A DNA stretch of 64,000 nucleotides from Halomonas maura (GCF_030409305.1 NZ_JAUFPQ010000020.1:1-64000), one strand, 5' to 3'; counted from the first letter of the stretch, positions 1 to 8,773 are shown. Translations and numbers: made by a program. Notes: generated from the letters alone by a model not told the origin.

Positions 1-364
1 AGCGGCGGCGAAAGCCGCGAGAGGAGGAACCCGCTGACCACCGCCAACCGCCACCGGCACGCAGGTCACGCCGCCGTGCGGCTGGCTGACCCCGGGAGAG
101 CGGCAGGGTGCCCCTTGCCTACAGCGTCGGCAGCAACAGGATCAGCGGCGGCGAAAGCAGCGAGAGGATGAACCCGCTGACCACCGCCACCGGCACGCAG
201 GTCACGCCGCCGTGCTGCTGGCTGACCCCGGGAGAGCGGCAGGGTGCCCCTTGCCTACAGCGTCAGCAGGAACAGGATCAGCGGCGGCGAAAGCAGCGAG
301 AGGATGAACCCGCTGACCACCGCCACCGGCACGCAGGTCACGCCGCCGTGCTGCTGGATGACCG
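1..364. repeat. Tandem 136-bp repeat, three copies, over the lysO 3' end
   Basis: The same block starts at about 1, 144 and 280. Copies two and three are 136 bp apart and almost identical. Copy one has a 7-bp insertion near 47-53 and several substitutions. Each unit carries the last ~100 bp of the lysO coding sequence including its stop, plus about 40 bp of downstream sequence. Only the third copy continues into the intact gene, so the first two are orphan 3' fragments. The short string cggcagggtg occurs at the junctions and inside the gene, which fits a slippage or recombination origin. An assembly artefact at a contig edge is also possible, because copy one begins at base 1 and is the most degraded. 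Confidence 0.85.
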
Positions 365-1181
365 GCAGGGTGAAGTCCATGGCCGTGGCGCCGCCGTAAC
401 CGATGGCCAGCGCCGCCTGGCGGCGGATCACCAGCGGGATCAGCACGAAGGCCAGCAGCTCGCGGCCGAGGTCGTTGAAGAAGGCCACGCCGCCGAGCAG
501 GGGACCGAGCTGGTCGCCGATCAGGATGCCGGACAGCGAGTACCAGCCGAAGCCGGCGGCCAGGGCCAGGCCCTGGTTCCAGGGCAGCTCGAGCAAGGGG
601 GCGGCGAGCAGGCCGCCGGCCAGCGAGCTCGCCGCCAGGGTGGAGGCGATGGCCAGGCCGAACCGGTTGAGCAGGATCTGCCGGAGCGGCATGCCGGAGT
701 TGCGCAGCTGGCAGCCGATCAGCGCGAGCAGCGCATAGAGCACCCACTCCGCCAGCCGCTCGGCCCAGGCAAACAGCGGCTCGCCCAGGGGACCGCCGGC
801 GGCCACGCCCAGTACGACCCCCAGCAGCACCACCCCGACGAGCGAGAGGGACCCGGCCAGGGCGGCGAGCTTGCTGGTCGGAGCGCCGGCCACCGCCCGG
901 GAGGGGTCCACCGCCAGGCGCAGCCGGCGGGACAGCCAGCCCAGCGCGGCCAGGTTGCAGGCCGAGGTCACGCCGAGCAGGGTCAGGGCCTGCCCGCCCA
1001 TCCGCGAGAGCTGGCCGCCGAGGTCGTCGAGCCCGGCCAGTCCGATCCCCATCAGCAGCAGGATCACGTAGATCGAGGCATTCACGCCACGGTTGATCAG
1101 GGCCATCGGCTCCGCCTGTCGGACCCGGACCAGATAGCCCAGGGCCAGCGGCAACAAGACGATCAACAGACCGATCAGCAT
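255..1181 (-). CDS. lysO: LysO (YbjE)-family lysine exporter
   Basis: Predicted inner-membrane exporter of 308 aa, close to the ~300 aa of E. coli LysO, which exports lysine and its toxic analogue thialysine. The protein is almost entirely hydrophobic segments. Family-like patches are GFGWYSLSGILIGDQ, FFNDLGREL and the C-terminal GGATAMDFTLPVIQ. The N-terminal segment (residues 1-60) and the long C-terminal part match the two-part LysO layout. A good ribosome site (GGAGAAGGGA) precedes the ATG at 1181. The stop lies inside the third unit of the tandem repeat, so the reading frame itself is intact. The substrate is inferred from the family; other small amino acids cannot be excluded. Confidence 0.8.
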   Translation of the reverse strand: MLIGLLIVLLPLALGYLVRVRQAEPMALINRGVNASIYVILLLMGIGLAGLDDLGGQLSRMGGQALTLLGVTSACNLAALGWLSRRLRLAVDPSRAVAGAPTSKLAALAGSLSLVGVVLLGVVLGVAAGGPLGEPLFAWAERLAEWVLYALLALIGCQLRNSGMPLRQILLNRFGLAIASTLAASSLAGGLLAAPLLELPWNQGLALAAGFGWYSLSGILIGDQLGPLLGGVAFFNDLGRELLAFVLIPLVIRRQAALAIGYGGATAMDFTLPVIQQHGGVTCVPVAVVSGFILSLLSPPLILFLLTL

Positions 1182-1236
1182 GCGAGAGTCCCTTCTCCAT
1201 GGGGGCGCCGTCGGCGCCGCGGAAGCCGACCACTCT

Positions 1237-1400
1237 AGCAGCCTGTCGGACTCGACGCTGCTCGACTGCGAAACCCGGGCGTTCGGCCGATTTCATTCGA
1301 TCTGATTCGTTGAATCGCGCGCACTTCACCTCATCCGATCGATGGGCTCGTCTCGAAGGCCGTCTTGCTCGTGATGATCGGTCGAATCCGACCGGCTGCC
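1237..1400. repeat. MITE-like element with 20-bp imperfect terminal inverted repeats
   Basis: The spacer between lysO and the next gene holds a 164-bp block. It is bounded by AGCAGCCTGTCGGACTCGAC at 1237-1256 and its imperfect reverse complement at 1381-1400; 17 of 20 positions match. No coding sequence lies inside. This is the form of a small non-autonomous mobile element or intergenic repeat, but only one copy is visible here, so mobility is inference. Confidence 0.5.
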
Positions 1401-1430
1401 AGGCGCTCTTGCCCCGCGGCGGAAGGGGAC

Positions 1431-2084
1431 TCAGGGCTCGGCCAGCGCGGTCAGGGTCAGCCGGCTGCGGCGCCGGCCGTCGCGGTGGTACTCCAGGGCC
1501 AGCAGCAGGCCGGGACGCCGCGCATCGAGGTCCAGCACCAGGCGCTTGTTCGCCTCGCCCGGCTCGCTGAGGGCGACCCTTACCCGCTCGAAACGACCCA
1601 GCGGCAGGGACAGGGCATCCCGCCTCAGCACCCGGTAATGCAGCACCTCCTCGCGGCCCTTGTGGTCACGGTAGCGCAGTGGGCAGTCCCGGGTGCAGCG
1701 ATCGCCGATGGCCCGGCGGGCGAGGGCGACCAGCGCGCTCTGGCGGTCGGGCAGGGCGCCGAGGTCCCGCCGATCCAGCGAGTAGCTTCGCTGGATCCCC
1801 AGCAGCGAGTAGCCGGCGGCATAGTGCAGGGCGCGCACCCCATGCCCGGCGACCCGGAAGCGTCCCCACTCCCGCCCCCAGGCCCCGGGCAGCTCGGTAC
1901 GCATCTCGCTCTGCCAGGCGTCCCCGGCATGGCGGAGGCGGTGGCGGATGTCGGTATCCGGCCAGCCCTCCAGCTGCAGGTGATAGCGGGCGCTGAAGGC
2001 CTGTGGCGGGGGCGCGGCCAGGGCGGGCAGGGCCAGCGACAGCAGCGCCAGCCAGCCGATGAGGCGCAGGGCGGAAAGGCGCAT
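1431..2084 (-). CDS. Exported DUF3108-like protein
   Basis: Protein of 217 aa with a clear signal peptide: a charged start, a leucine-rich core at residues 8-20, and a likely cleavage after the Ala-Leu-Ala-Ala run near residue 24. The mature part begins with a beta-rich ARYHLQLEG-type segment and continues with alternating charged and hydrophobic strands, as in DUF3108 periplasmic or outer-membrane-associated proteins. Two cysteines close together (CTRDC, about residues 130-134) could form a disulphide after export. The function of the family is not established. The gene is monocistronic and transcribed away from the PfpI gene. The family name is a pattern-based guess. Confidence 0.6.
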   Translation of the reverse strand: MRLSALRLIGWLALLSLALPALAAPPPQAFSARYHLQLEGWPDTDIRHRLRHAGDAWQSEMRTELPGAWGREWGRFRVAGHGVRALHYAAGYSLLGIQRSYSLDRRDLGALPDRQSALVALARRAIGDRCTRDCPLRYRDHKGREEVLHYRVLRRDALSLPLGRFERVRVALSEPGEANKRLVLDLDARRPGLLLALEYHRDGRRRSRLTLTALAEP

Positions 2085-2227
2085 GGTGGTGCCCTCGATG
2101 GGGTGACTGTCCTGAGAGCGCGGCGGGTCGCCCCGGGTTCCCGCGGGTCATGGCCGATTCACCGATGGCGGGCTAGGCTGCCCTGGCAGGGCCCCGCTTT
2201 CCCTCCCCATGCACAAGGAGATCCCCC

Positions 2228-2785
2228 ATGGCCAGCTTGCTGCTTATCGCCGGCGACTTCGTCGAGGACTATGAGATCATGGTGCCCTTCCAGGCCCTCC
2301 AGGCCATGGGCCACCGGGTGGATGCGGTGTGTCCCGACAAGCGCGAGGGCGATCGCATCCGCACTGCCATCCACGACTTCGAGGGTGACCAGACCTATTC
2401 CGAGAAGCCGGGCCACAACTTCGTCCTCAACGCCACCTTCGCCGAGGTCACCCCCGGCGACTACGACGGCCTGGTGATACCGGGGGGGCGCGCCCCCGAG
2501 TACCTGCGCCTGGACGAGCGGGTCCTGGAGCTGGTGCGCCACTTCTTCGACCACGAGAAGCCGGTGGCCGCCATCTGCCATGGGGCCCAGCTGCTGGCCG
2601 CGGCGGTCTCCCTGGAGGGGTTCCGGGTCTCGGCCTATCCGGCCTGTGCCCCGGAGGTCCATCTGGCCGGCGGCGACTTTGTCGAACTCGAGGTCGACCA
2701 GGCGATCGTCAGCGACACGCTGGTCACGGCCCCGGCCTGGCCGGCCCATCCGGCCTGGCTCGCCCGCTTTCACGAGTTGCTCTAG
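2228..2785 (+). CDS. DJ-1/PfpI family protein
   Basis: Protein of 185 aa, the usual length for single-domain PfpI/DJ-1 proteins (proteases, glyoxalases, deglycases or amidotransferase-like stress proteins). The nucleophile elbow AICHGAQ places the reactive Cys at about residue 117 followed by His118, and the acidic partner lies in the N-terminal FVEDYE stretch. The [11 protein letters not shown] segment (about 83-93) is the family signature. The start is fixed by AAGGAGATCCCCC directly before the ATG. It is alone on the plus strand and converges with the NAD-salvage pair. The exact substrate cannot be read from sequence. Confidence 0.85.
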   Translation: MASLLLIAGDFVEDYEIMVPFQALQAMGHRVDAVCPDKREGDRIRTAIHDFEGDQTYSEKPGHNFVLNATFAEVTPGDYDGLVIPGGRAPEYLRLDERVLELVRHFFDHEKPVAAICHGAQLLAAAVSLEGFRVSAYPACAPEVHLAGGDFVELEVDQAIVSDTLVTAPAWPAHPAWLARFHELL

Positions 2786-2812
2786 GCGCGGGCCGCGAGT
2801 CCCCGCCGGCGT

Positions 2813-2832
2813 GGCCCGCCCACCGGCGGGCC
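2813..2832. terminator. GC hairpin between convergent genes
   Basis: GGCCCGCC, a CACC loop, then GGCGGGCC form a perfect 8-bp stem between the PfpI stop and the stop of the nicotinate phosphoribosyltransferase gene on the other strand. There is no T-run on either side, so a bidirectional or factor-assisted terminator is the best guess. Confidence 0.4.
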
Positions 2833-2842
2833 GTGTCCGGGG

Positions 2843-4189
2843 TCAGTCGCGGGCGACCCGGCGTTGCAGTGCCGCAGAGAGCGCTACCGGGTAGCCGCTC
2901 TCGCCGTGGTCGAGGCGTCGCAGCGTCGCCGGCAGGCGGGTCAGGGCCCGTGCCACCCGTTCCCGGGCGGTATCCGCCAGGGCCATCGCTTCGGGGACGG
3001 GCCGGCCCCCTTTCACGCTGGGCATCAGCAGGGGCGTGGCCGCCTCGATGGCCTCGTCCCGCCCGGCGATGATATCCCCGCGGAAGTGGCCGGTCGCGTC
3101 CCGGCGGCGAAACACCTGCTTGCGCCCGGGCAGGTTGATCTTGCCCGTGGAGTGCTTGACCCGCGGCGTGCCGGCGTACTCCACCAGCTTGTAGGAGAGG
3201 TCGATGACCGGCGCATCCGCCGCCACGCCCATCTGGGTGCCGACCCCGAAGGCGTCGATGGGGGCCCCGTCCGCGAGCAGTGCCTCGATGGCCTGCTCGT
3301 CGAGGCCGCTGCTGGCGACGATCCTGATGTCCTCATGGCCGGCCTCGTCGAGCAGGGCCCGCGCGCCCTTGGCCAGCTCGCCCAGGTCCCCGGAGTCCAG
3401 CCGGATGGCGCCGATGCGCAGCTCGGGCGCGTCGCGCATCAGCTCGATGGCCAGGCGCACCCCGGCGAGGGTGTCATGGGTGTCCACCAGCAGGGTGGTG
3501 TCGGGGTAGTAGCGGGCGAAGTCACGAAAGGCCTCTCGCTCGCTGTCGTGGGCGAGCACATAGCTGTGGGCCATGGTGCCGTTCAGGGCCAGGTCGTGGC
3601 GCAGGCCGCCGAGGACGTTGCTGGTGCCGGCCAGCCCGGCGGTGCGGTAGGCTCGCACCCCGCGCACGGCGGCATCCACGCCGTGCATGCGGCGCATCCC
3701 GAAGTCCACTACCGGCCGGCCCCGGGCCGCCATGACGATGCGCACCGCCTTGGAGGCGAGTACCGTCTCCAGCTGCACCAGGTTCATCACCAGGCTCTCC
3801 AGCAGCTGCGCCTGGGCGATGGGGGCGTCGACCTCCAGCAGCGGCTCGTTGGCGAACACCGGCGTGCCCTCGGGGAGGGTCCAGATATCGCCCTCGAAGC
3901 GCCAGTTCGCCAGCCAGTCGAGAAAGCCGCTCTCGAAGTGGTCGACGCTGGCCAGCCGGGCCAGGGCCCCATCGGTGAAGCGCAGCCGGCTGGCCACCTC
4001 GGCGGCATGCTGCTGGCCGCAGGCGAGCATGAAGCGCCGCTGGGGCGGCAGCCGGCGAAAGAACAGGCTGAAGGTGGCGACCTCGTGCATGGCCTCCTTC
4101 CAGTAGGCCTGGGTCATGGTCAACTGGTAGAGATCGGTAAGCAGCGCCAGTTCGTCGTCATCCACCTGGAGGGGCGTCGGCCGGCTCAT
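2843..4189 (-). CDS. pncB: Nicotinate phosphoribosyltransferase
   Basis: A 448-aa cytosolic enzyme of NAD salvage that joins nicotinate to PRPP. The start MSRPTPLQ is set by a 4-bp ATGA overlap with the upstream nicotinamidase, so the two are translationally coupled. Typical patches are LTDLYQLTMTQAYW near the N terminus, the FANEPLLEV region, VVDFGMRRMHG (phosphoribosyl pocket), ETFL-type DTHDTLAGV and the IRLDSGDLGEL stretch. The C terminus has a KINLPGRKQVFR patch. The length is in the normal PncB/NAPRTase range. An open frame extends 5' through the neighbour, but that part is a shadow of pncA. NadV activity on nicotinamide is less likely given the adjacent nicotinamidase. Confidence 0.92.
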   Translation of the reverse strand: MSRPTPLQVDDDELALLTDLYQLTMTQAYWKEAMHEVATFSLFFRRLPPQRRFMLACGQQHAAEVASRLRFTDGALARLASVDHFESGFLDWLANWRFEGDIWTLPEGTPVFANEPLLEVDAPIAQAQLLESLVMNLVQLETVLASKAVRIVMAARGRPVVDFGMRRMHGVDAAVRGVRAYRTAGLAGTSNVLGGLRHDLALNGTMAHSYVLAHDSEREAFRDFARYYPDTTLLVDTHDTLAGVRLAIELMRDAPELRIGAIRLDSGDLGELAKGARALLDEAGHEDIRIVASSGLDEQAIEALLADGAPIDAFGVGTQMGVAADAPVIDLSYKLVEYAGTPRVKHSTGKINLPGRKQVFRRRDATGHFRGDIIAGRDEAIEAATPLLMPSVKGGRPVPEAMALADTARERVARALTRLPATLRRLDHGESGYPVALSAALQRRVARD

Positions 4190-4755
4190 GGGCGCACCTC
4201 GGCGCCGGCATCGGCGACTTCGCGCCGGCACGTCGCCACGCTGTCGGCATCCACCGCCGCGCTCAGCGACGCGAGCAGCAAGGTGTCGAAGCCCGCTCGG
4301 CAGGCGTCCAGCACGGTGGCCCGGACGCAGACGTCCAGGGCCAGGCCACAGACGACGACCCGGGTGATGCCGCGGTGGCGCAGGAAGCCGCCGAGGCCCG
4401 TGCCGTCGAATCCCGAATAGGCATCGGCATCGAAGGCCGTGGCCTTGCTGACGCGGATGGTCTCCGCCGGCAACCGGAGGTCCGGATGGAAGGCGGCCCC
4501 CTCGGTGTCCTGCACGCAGTGCACCGGCCAGGGGCCGCCGCGATGAGCGAAACTGACATGATCCACCGGGTGCCAGTCCCGCGTGGCGACCACCAGGGCG
4601 CCCGCTTGATGGGCCGCGGTGATCTCGGCGTTGATGCCGGCCACCAGGGCGTTGCCGCCGTCCACGGCCAGGGCGCCGCCCTCGCAGAAGTCGTTCTGCA
4701 TGTCCACCACCAGCAGCGCGTCGCGGGGACCGTAGTCCACCTGAGCGTGACGCAT
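4186..4755 (-). CDS. pncA: Nicotinamidase
   Basis: Isochorismatase-fold amidohydrolase of 189 aa that converts nicotinamide to nicotinate, feeding the coupled downstream enzyme. The catalytic triad is visible: Asp18 in VVDMQNDF, Lys104 in RVSKATAF and Cys143 in LALDVCVRAT. The DWHP motif (Asp60, His62) supplies metal ligands. Two ATGs lie in tandem at 4758 and 4755. The AGGAGG ribosome site is only 3 nt from the first and 6 nt from the second, so the second is chosen; the difference is one residue. The overlap with pncB is 4 bp. Confidence 0.93.
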   Translation of the reverse strand: MRHAQVDYGPRDALLVVDMQNDFCEGGALAVDGGNALVAGINAEITAAHQAGALVVATRDWHPVDHVSFAHRGGPWPVHCVQDTEGAAFHPDLRLPAETIRVSKATAFDADAYSGFDGTGLGGFLRHRGITRVVVCGLALDVCVRATVLDACRAGFDTLLLASLSAAVDADSVATCRREVADAGAEVRP

Positions 4756-4847
4756 CATGCACCTCCTTCGAGGTCGGTGTGTCTTCCCTCAGACTACGCC
4801 CTGCATCCGCTTTCGTGTAGAGCCCCTTCGGAAGCAGGGTGATTGCC

Positions 4848-4883
4848 GTGACGGGGCCGCGTCCTCCGTCCTCGCCCCGTCAC
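4848..4883. terminator. Stem-loop downstream of ghrA
   Basis: GTGACGGGGC at 4848-4857 and GCCCCGTCAC at 4874-4883 form a perfect 10-bp stem with a 16-nt loop. It lies in the 170-bp gap between the ends of ghrA and the start of pncA (both minus), so it probably separates the two transcripts. No T-run follows. Confidence 0.4.
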
Positions 4884-4925
4884 CGGCGCCCCTCGGCATG
4901 CCTGGCCGGGAGCGATGCGGGCCCC

Positions 4926-5861
4926 TCAGTAGCCGGCCTCGGGGTCGATGGTCTCCACCGGCTCGCCGGCCTCGAGGGCACGCAGGGCGTCGACGACCTG
5001 GTCCACGGCCTCGGCCAGCGGCGTGGGACCGGCCATGTGGGGCGTGACGAGCACCCGCGGGTGGTGCCACAGCGGGCTGGTGCCGGGCAGCGGCTCCTCC
5101 GGGAAGGCATCCAGCAGCGCCCCGCGCAGCCGGCCCTCCGCCTCGCCGTCACCGAGGGCCTCGAGCAGGGCGGCCGCGTCGATCAGCGAGCCGCGGCCGG
5201 GATTGATCAGGGTGGCGCCCTCGGGCAGCGCCGCCAGGACGTCGGCGTCGATGATCCCCCGGGTGGCCGGGGTGTCCGGCAGCAGCAGTATCAGGCTCTT
5301 CACCCGGCCGAGCAGCGTCATCAGGCCGCCCTCGCCGTGGTGGCAGGTCACCCCGGGCAGCCGCTTGGGGGAACGACTCCAGCCATGCACCGGGAAGCCG
5401 TCGGCGGCGACCATGGCGGCCACCCGAGCGCCGATGGCCCCCAGGCCGAGCACGCCCACCGGCCAGTCGGCCTTGTCGACCAGCGGATGCTCGTGCCACT
5501 CGGCCCGCGACTGCTGGCGGGCGTAGCGGTCGAAGTCGCGCTGGAAGTGCAGCAGGCCATAGCGCACATAGTCGCCGATGGGCCCCGCCATGCCGGCATC
5601 GCGCAGCTTGACGATGGGCACGCCGCGGGGCAGCCCCGGGTTGTTCAGCAGGGCGTCGACGCCGGCGCCGAGGTTGACGATGCCCTTGAGCCGCGTCGGC
5701 TCGCCGAGCAGCTCGGCGGAGGGCTTCCAGGCCGCCAGGTAGTCCGCCCGTCGGCGCTCGGCGAGGGGCGCGGCGCTGGTGAAGACCTCGGCGTCGGGCA
5801 GGCGCCTGGCCAGCGCCTCGCGCCAGGCCTCGGCGGCATCGATGTGGACCATTACGCGCAT
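4926..5861 (-). CDS. ghrA: Glyoxylate/hydroxypyruvate reductase A
   Basis: D-isomer-specific 2-hydroxyacid dehydrogenase of 311 aa, matching GhrA in length. The Rossmann motif GVLGLGAIGARV lies at about residues 136-147. Catalytic residues read as Arg223 (INPGRGSLID), a Glu near 256 (DAFPEEPLP) and His275 (TPHMAG), the GhrA arrangement. It reduces glyoxylate, hydroxypyruvate and similar 2-oxoacids with NAD(P)H. It starts 10 bp after the enuR stop with its own AAGGAG site, so enuR-ghrA is probably one transcript. That suggests a link to ectoine catabolism, possibly disposal of a 2-oxoacid by-product, but this is inference. Confidence 0.88.
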   Translation of the reverse strand: MRVMVHIDAAEAWREALARRLPDAEVFTSAAPLAERRRADYLAAWKPSAELLGEPTRLKGIVNLGAGVDALLNNPGLPRGVPIVKLRDAGMAGPIGDYVRYGLLHFQRDFDRYARQQSRAEWHEHPLVDKADWPVGVLGLGAIGARVAAMVAADGFPVHGWSRSPKRLPGVTCHHGEGGLMTLLGRVKSLILLLPDTPATRGIIDADVLAALPEGATLINPGRGSLIDAAALLEALGDGEAEGRLRGALLDAFPEEPLPGTSPLWHHPRVLVTPHMAGPTPLAEAVDQVVDALRALEAGEPVETIDPEAGY

Positions 5862-5871
5862 GGGAGCTCCT

Positions 5872-7278
5872 TCAGTAGACGATCTGCATCATGGGGGGTG
5901 GGGCCTCGTCGAGCATCCCGCCGAGGCGAGCCAGGCCCTGCTCGAGGCGTGCGATATCGGGCTCGGCGCCCAGGCTGAGCCGGATGCGCCGCGGGGCCGG
6001 GGTCTGCTCGACCATGAAGGGCACCGCCGTGGTGATGGCCACCCCTTCCTGCTCGGCCTGCTGCTGGAGTTCCTCCGCCCGCCAGGCGGGGGGCAGCGAG
6101 ACCCAGACGTGCAGGCTGGAGGGGCGGGCGCTGCGTTCATGGCCGTCGAGCAGCCTCGCGGCCAGTCGCTGGCGCTCGGCGAGCAGCCGGCGCTGCTCCG
6201 CCGCCATGGCCTCCAGGCTGTCGTCGGCGATCCAGGCATCGGCGATCTCGAAGATCAGCGGGGTGGCCATCCAGGTGGTGGCGCGCATCCGCGGCAGGGT
6301 GTGGTGCAGCTGGCCCCGGGGCACGCTGAGATAGCCGGCCCGGACCCCGGGCACGGTGGCCTTGGTCAGGCTGGTGACATGAAAGCCCAGGTGGGGCAGG
6401 CGGGCGGTGAGCGGGGTGAGGCCCGGCGGCTCGAGCAGGGCATGGACATCGTCCTCGATGAGCCAGACGCCATGGTGATCGAGGACCCGGGCCACGGCGT
6501 CGCGACGCGCGCTGTCCATGGTCGCGCCGGTGGGGTTGAGCTGAGTCGGCGTCAGGCACACGGCTTGCGGCTTGAAGCGCCGGCAGGCGATATCCAGGGC
6601 CTCGGGGACCACGCCACGCTCGTCGATGGCCACGCCGCGCAGCTGGAAGCCCAGGGTCCGGGACAGGGCGATCAGGCCATGGTCGGTGAGGGCCTCGGTC
6701 AGCACCAGGTCGCCGTGCTGGACCACCGTCGAGATGGCCAGCATCAGGCCATGGGCGGCACCGTTGCACAGCACCCGGCTCTCCGGCTCGCCGGGCACGC
6801 CGAGCCGCTGGCTCAGCCAGTCGCTGGCCCGCTCGCGCTGGTGGGGCAGGCCGGCGATGGGCCGATTGGCGGTCACCACGTCCGGTCTGGCCTGCTCGGC
6901 GAGCCGTGCCAGGGTCTCGCGGAAGCGCAGGTGATGGCCCGGCGGGCAGATCGGATGGGCGATGGACAGGTCGATCAGGGCGCTTTCATGGCGCGGTTCC
7001 TGGCCGCGCAGGTAGGCCGACTCCCGGGCGTCGTCGAGGGCATTGATCCAGGTGCCGCTGCCGACCCGGGCCTGCACCAGGCCCATCTTCTCGGCCTGGG
7101 CATAGGCGCGCGAGACGGTCTGCACGCTGACGTTCAGGGTCTCGGCCAGCTGACGGTGCGGCGGCAGCCGGGTCCCCGGGGTGAGGTCGCCCTGACGGAT
7201 GGCCTCGGAGAGGGCACGAGCGATGGCCAGATACTTGGGGCCGGTATCCGAGAGATAGGGTGTCAGATCAATTGTCAT
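5872..7278 (-). CDS. enuR: MocR/GntR-type regulator, probable EnuR
   Basis: Protein of 468 aa with an N-terminal winged helix (about 12-78, with LNVSVQTVSRAYAQAE as the recognition region) fused to a fold-type-I aminotransferase domain. The PLP lysine is probably Lys306 in TSLTKATVPG. In other bacteria EnuR is a repressor of ectoine uptake and catabolic genes that binds N-acetyl-diaminobutyrate or diaminobutyrate through its PLP. Here it diverges from doeA, which supports the same role. Its start codon lies inside one of three AATTGTCATGA motifs, suggesting autoregulation. MocR family membership is firm; the EnuR assignment rests on context and the lysine position. Confidence 0.85.
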   Translation of the reverse strand: MTIDLTPYLSDTGPKYLAIARALSEAIRQGDLTPGTRLPPHRQLAETLNVSVQTVSRAYAQAEKMGLVQARVGSGTWINALDDARESAYLRGQEPRHESALIDLSIAHPICPPGHHLRFRETLARLAEQARPDVVTANRPIAGLPHQRERASDWLSQRLGVPGEPESRVLCNGAAHGLMLAISTVVQHGDLVLTEALTDHGLIALSRTLGFQLRGVAIDERGVVPEALDIACRRFKPQAVCLTPTQLNPTGATMDSARRDAVARVLDHHGVWLIEDDVHALLEPPGLTPLTARLPHLGFHVTSLTKATVPGVRAGYLSVPRGQLHHTLPRMRATTWMATPLIFEIADAWIADDSLEAMAAEQRRLLAERQRLAARLLDGHERSARPSSLHVWVSLPPAWRAEELQQQAEQEGVAITTAVPFMVEQTPAPRRIRLSLGAEPDIARLEQGLARLGGMLDEAPPPMMQIVY

Positions 7279-7384
7279 GATGCAATAAAGCCTTTGACCG
7301 GTCGCCGATCGGGGGTGCTAGTATCAGCGTTGAGACATTGACCGGGAATTGTCATGACACATGCTAGCAAACGTCATGACAATT
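7270..7384. promoter_or_regulatory. Divergent enuR/doeA operator region
   Basis: Three copies of one motif are present: AATTGTCATGA at 7270-7280 (over the enuR start), AATTGTCATGAC at 7347-7358 and its exact reverse complement GTCATGACAATT at 7373-7384. Each contains the palindrome GTCATGAC or most of it. The two right-hand copies are 22 bp apart, two helix turns, as expected for a dimer or tetramer of a GntR/MocR regulator. A possible doeA -35 (TTGACC, 7338-7343) and a weak -10 (CATGCT, 7360-7365) overlap them, so bound regulator would block doeA transcription. Confidence 0.7.
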
Positions 7385-7476
7385 CACACGACCTTAGACG
7401 TGGCCGGCGAGTCCGCCCTTGCGCCCCGGCCGCCCCCAGGAGAGGACGTGGCCGGATTCGGTGATGTGATCGTTTG

Positions 7477-8688
7477 ATGAGCGATTCCATGATTGAGGTT
7501 TCCCTGCCGTTCACTCGTGAGGAATATCTCGGCCGCCTGTGGAAGGTGCGCGCCGAGATGGCGAGTCGAGGCATCGATGTGCTGATCATCAGCGACCCCT
7601 CCAACATGGCCTGGCTGACGGGCTATGACGGCTGGTCCTTCTATGTGCACCAGTGCGTGCTGCTCGGCCTGGAAGGCGAGCCGGTCTGGTACGGCCGGCG
7701 GATGGATGCCAACGGCGCCCTGCGCACCTGCTGGATCGACCCGGAGAACATCACCTACTACCCGGACTACTACGTCCAGAACCCCGACATGCATCCCATG
7801 GACTACCTGGCCCAGACGATCCTCCCCGATCGCGGCTGGCACGAGGGCGTGGTGGGCATGGAGATGGACAACTACTACTTCTCGGCCAAGGCCTACCAGA
7901 GCCTGCTGCGCGAGCTGCCCCATGCCCGCTTCATGGATGCCAACGCCCTGGTCAACTGGTGTCGCACCATCAAGTCGCCCCAGGAGATCGAGTACATGCG
8001 CATCGCCGCCAAGATCGTCGAGGGCATGCACTCGCGCATCCTCGAGGTGATCGAGCCGGGGCTACCCAAGAGCAAGCTGGTCTCCGAGATCTACCGGGTC
8101 GGCATCGAGGGCTGGAAGGATGCCAGCGGCAATGTCTACGGGGGAGACTACCCGGCCATCGTGCCCATGCTGCCCACCGGCAAGGATGCCGCCGCCCCCC
8201 ACCTCACCTGGGATGACTCGCCCTTCCGCGAGGGCGAAGGGACCTTCTTCGAGATCGCCGGGGTCTTCAAGCGCTACCACGCCCCGATGTCGCGCACCGT
8301 CTTCCTGGGCCGGCCCCCGGCGGAGTTCATCCGCGCCGAGTCGGCATTGCTCGAGGGCATCGACAACGGCCTGGCGGTGGCCAAGCCCGGCAATCGCACC
8401 GCCGACATCGCCATGGCCCTCGGCGCGGCCATGGACAAGTACGGCTTCGACCGCGGCGGTGCCCGTTGTGGCTACCCCATCGGCATCAGCTACCCGCCGG
8501 ACTGGGGCGAGCGCACCATGAGCCTGCGTCCCTCCGACGACACCGTCCTCAAGCCGGGCATGACCTTCCACTTCATGCCCGGCCTGTGGGAGGAGGAGTG
8601 GGGCCTGGAGATCACCGAGAGCATCCTGATCACCGAGACCGGCTGCGAGACCCTGGCCGACTTCCCGCGCCAGCTGTTCGTGCGCTGA
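7477..8688 (+). CDS. doeA: Ectoine hydrolase DoeA (EutD)
   Basis: Protein of about 403 aa with a creatinase-like N-terminal domain (residues 1-160) and a pita-bread M24 aminopeptidase-like C-terminal domain (about 165-400). DoeA opens the ectoine ring to N-acetyl-diaminobutyrate isomers. Patches such as DPSNMAWLTGYDGWSFYVHQ and ERTMSLRPSDDTVLKPGM fit the family. The ATG at 7477 is chosen. A TTG lies one codon upstream and another ATG at 7489 is possible; the ribosome site is weak. It is the first gene of doeABX and faces enuR. Confidence 0.93.
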   Translation: MSDSMIEVSLPFTREEYLGRLWKVRAEMASRGIDVLIISDPSNMAWLTGYDGWSFYVHQCVLLGLEGEPVWYGRRMDANGALRTCWIDPENITYYPDYYVQNPDMHPMDYLAQTILPDRGWHEGVVGMEMDNYYFSAKAYQSLLRELPHARFMDANALVNWCRTIKSPQEIEYMRIAAKIVEGMHSRILEVIEPGLPKSKLVSEIYRVGIEGWKDASGNVYGGDYPAIVPMLPTGKDAAAPHLTWDDSPFREGEGTFFEIAGVFKRYHAPMSRTVFLGRPPAEFIRAESALLEGIDNGLAVAKPGNRTADIAMALGAAMDKYGFDRGGARCGYPIGISYPPDWGERTMSLRPSDDTVLKPGMTFHFMPGLWEEEWGLEITESILITETGCETLADFPRQLFVR

Positions 8689-8773
8689 GCCTGGCGATGA
8701 TCAGCAGGCGGGGCGCCGGGGGCAGGTCGTAGGGGAGGTCCTGCGATTGGCCTCCGGGACGGCCCCGAGTGTC

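Noticed and set aside
108..1238. Long plus-strand frame opposite lysO
   Set aside because: Gln/Gly/Arg-rich shadow without domain pattern; the minus-strand LysO protein is convincing.
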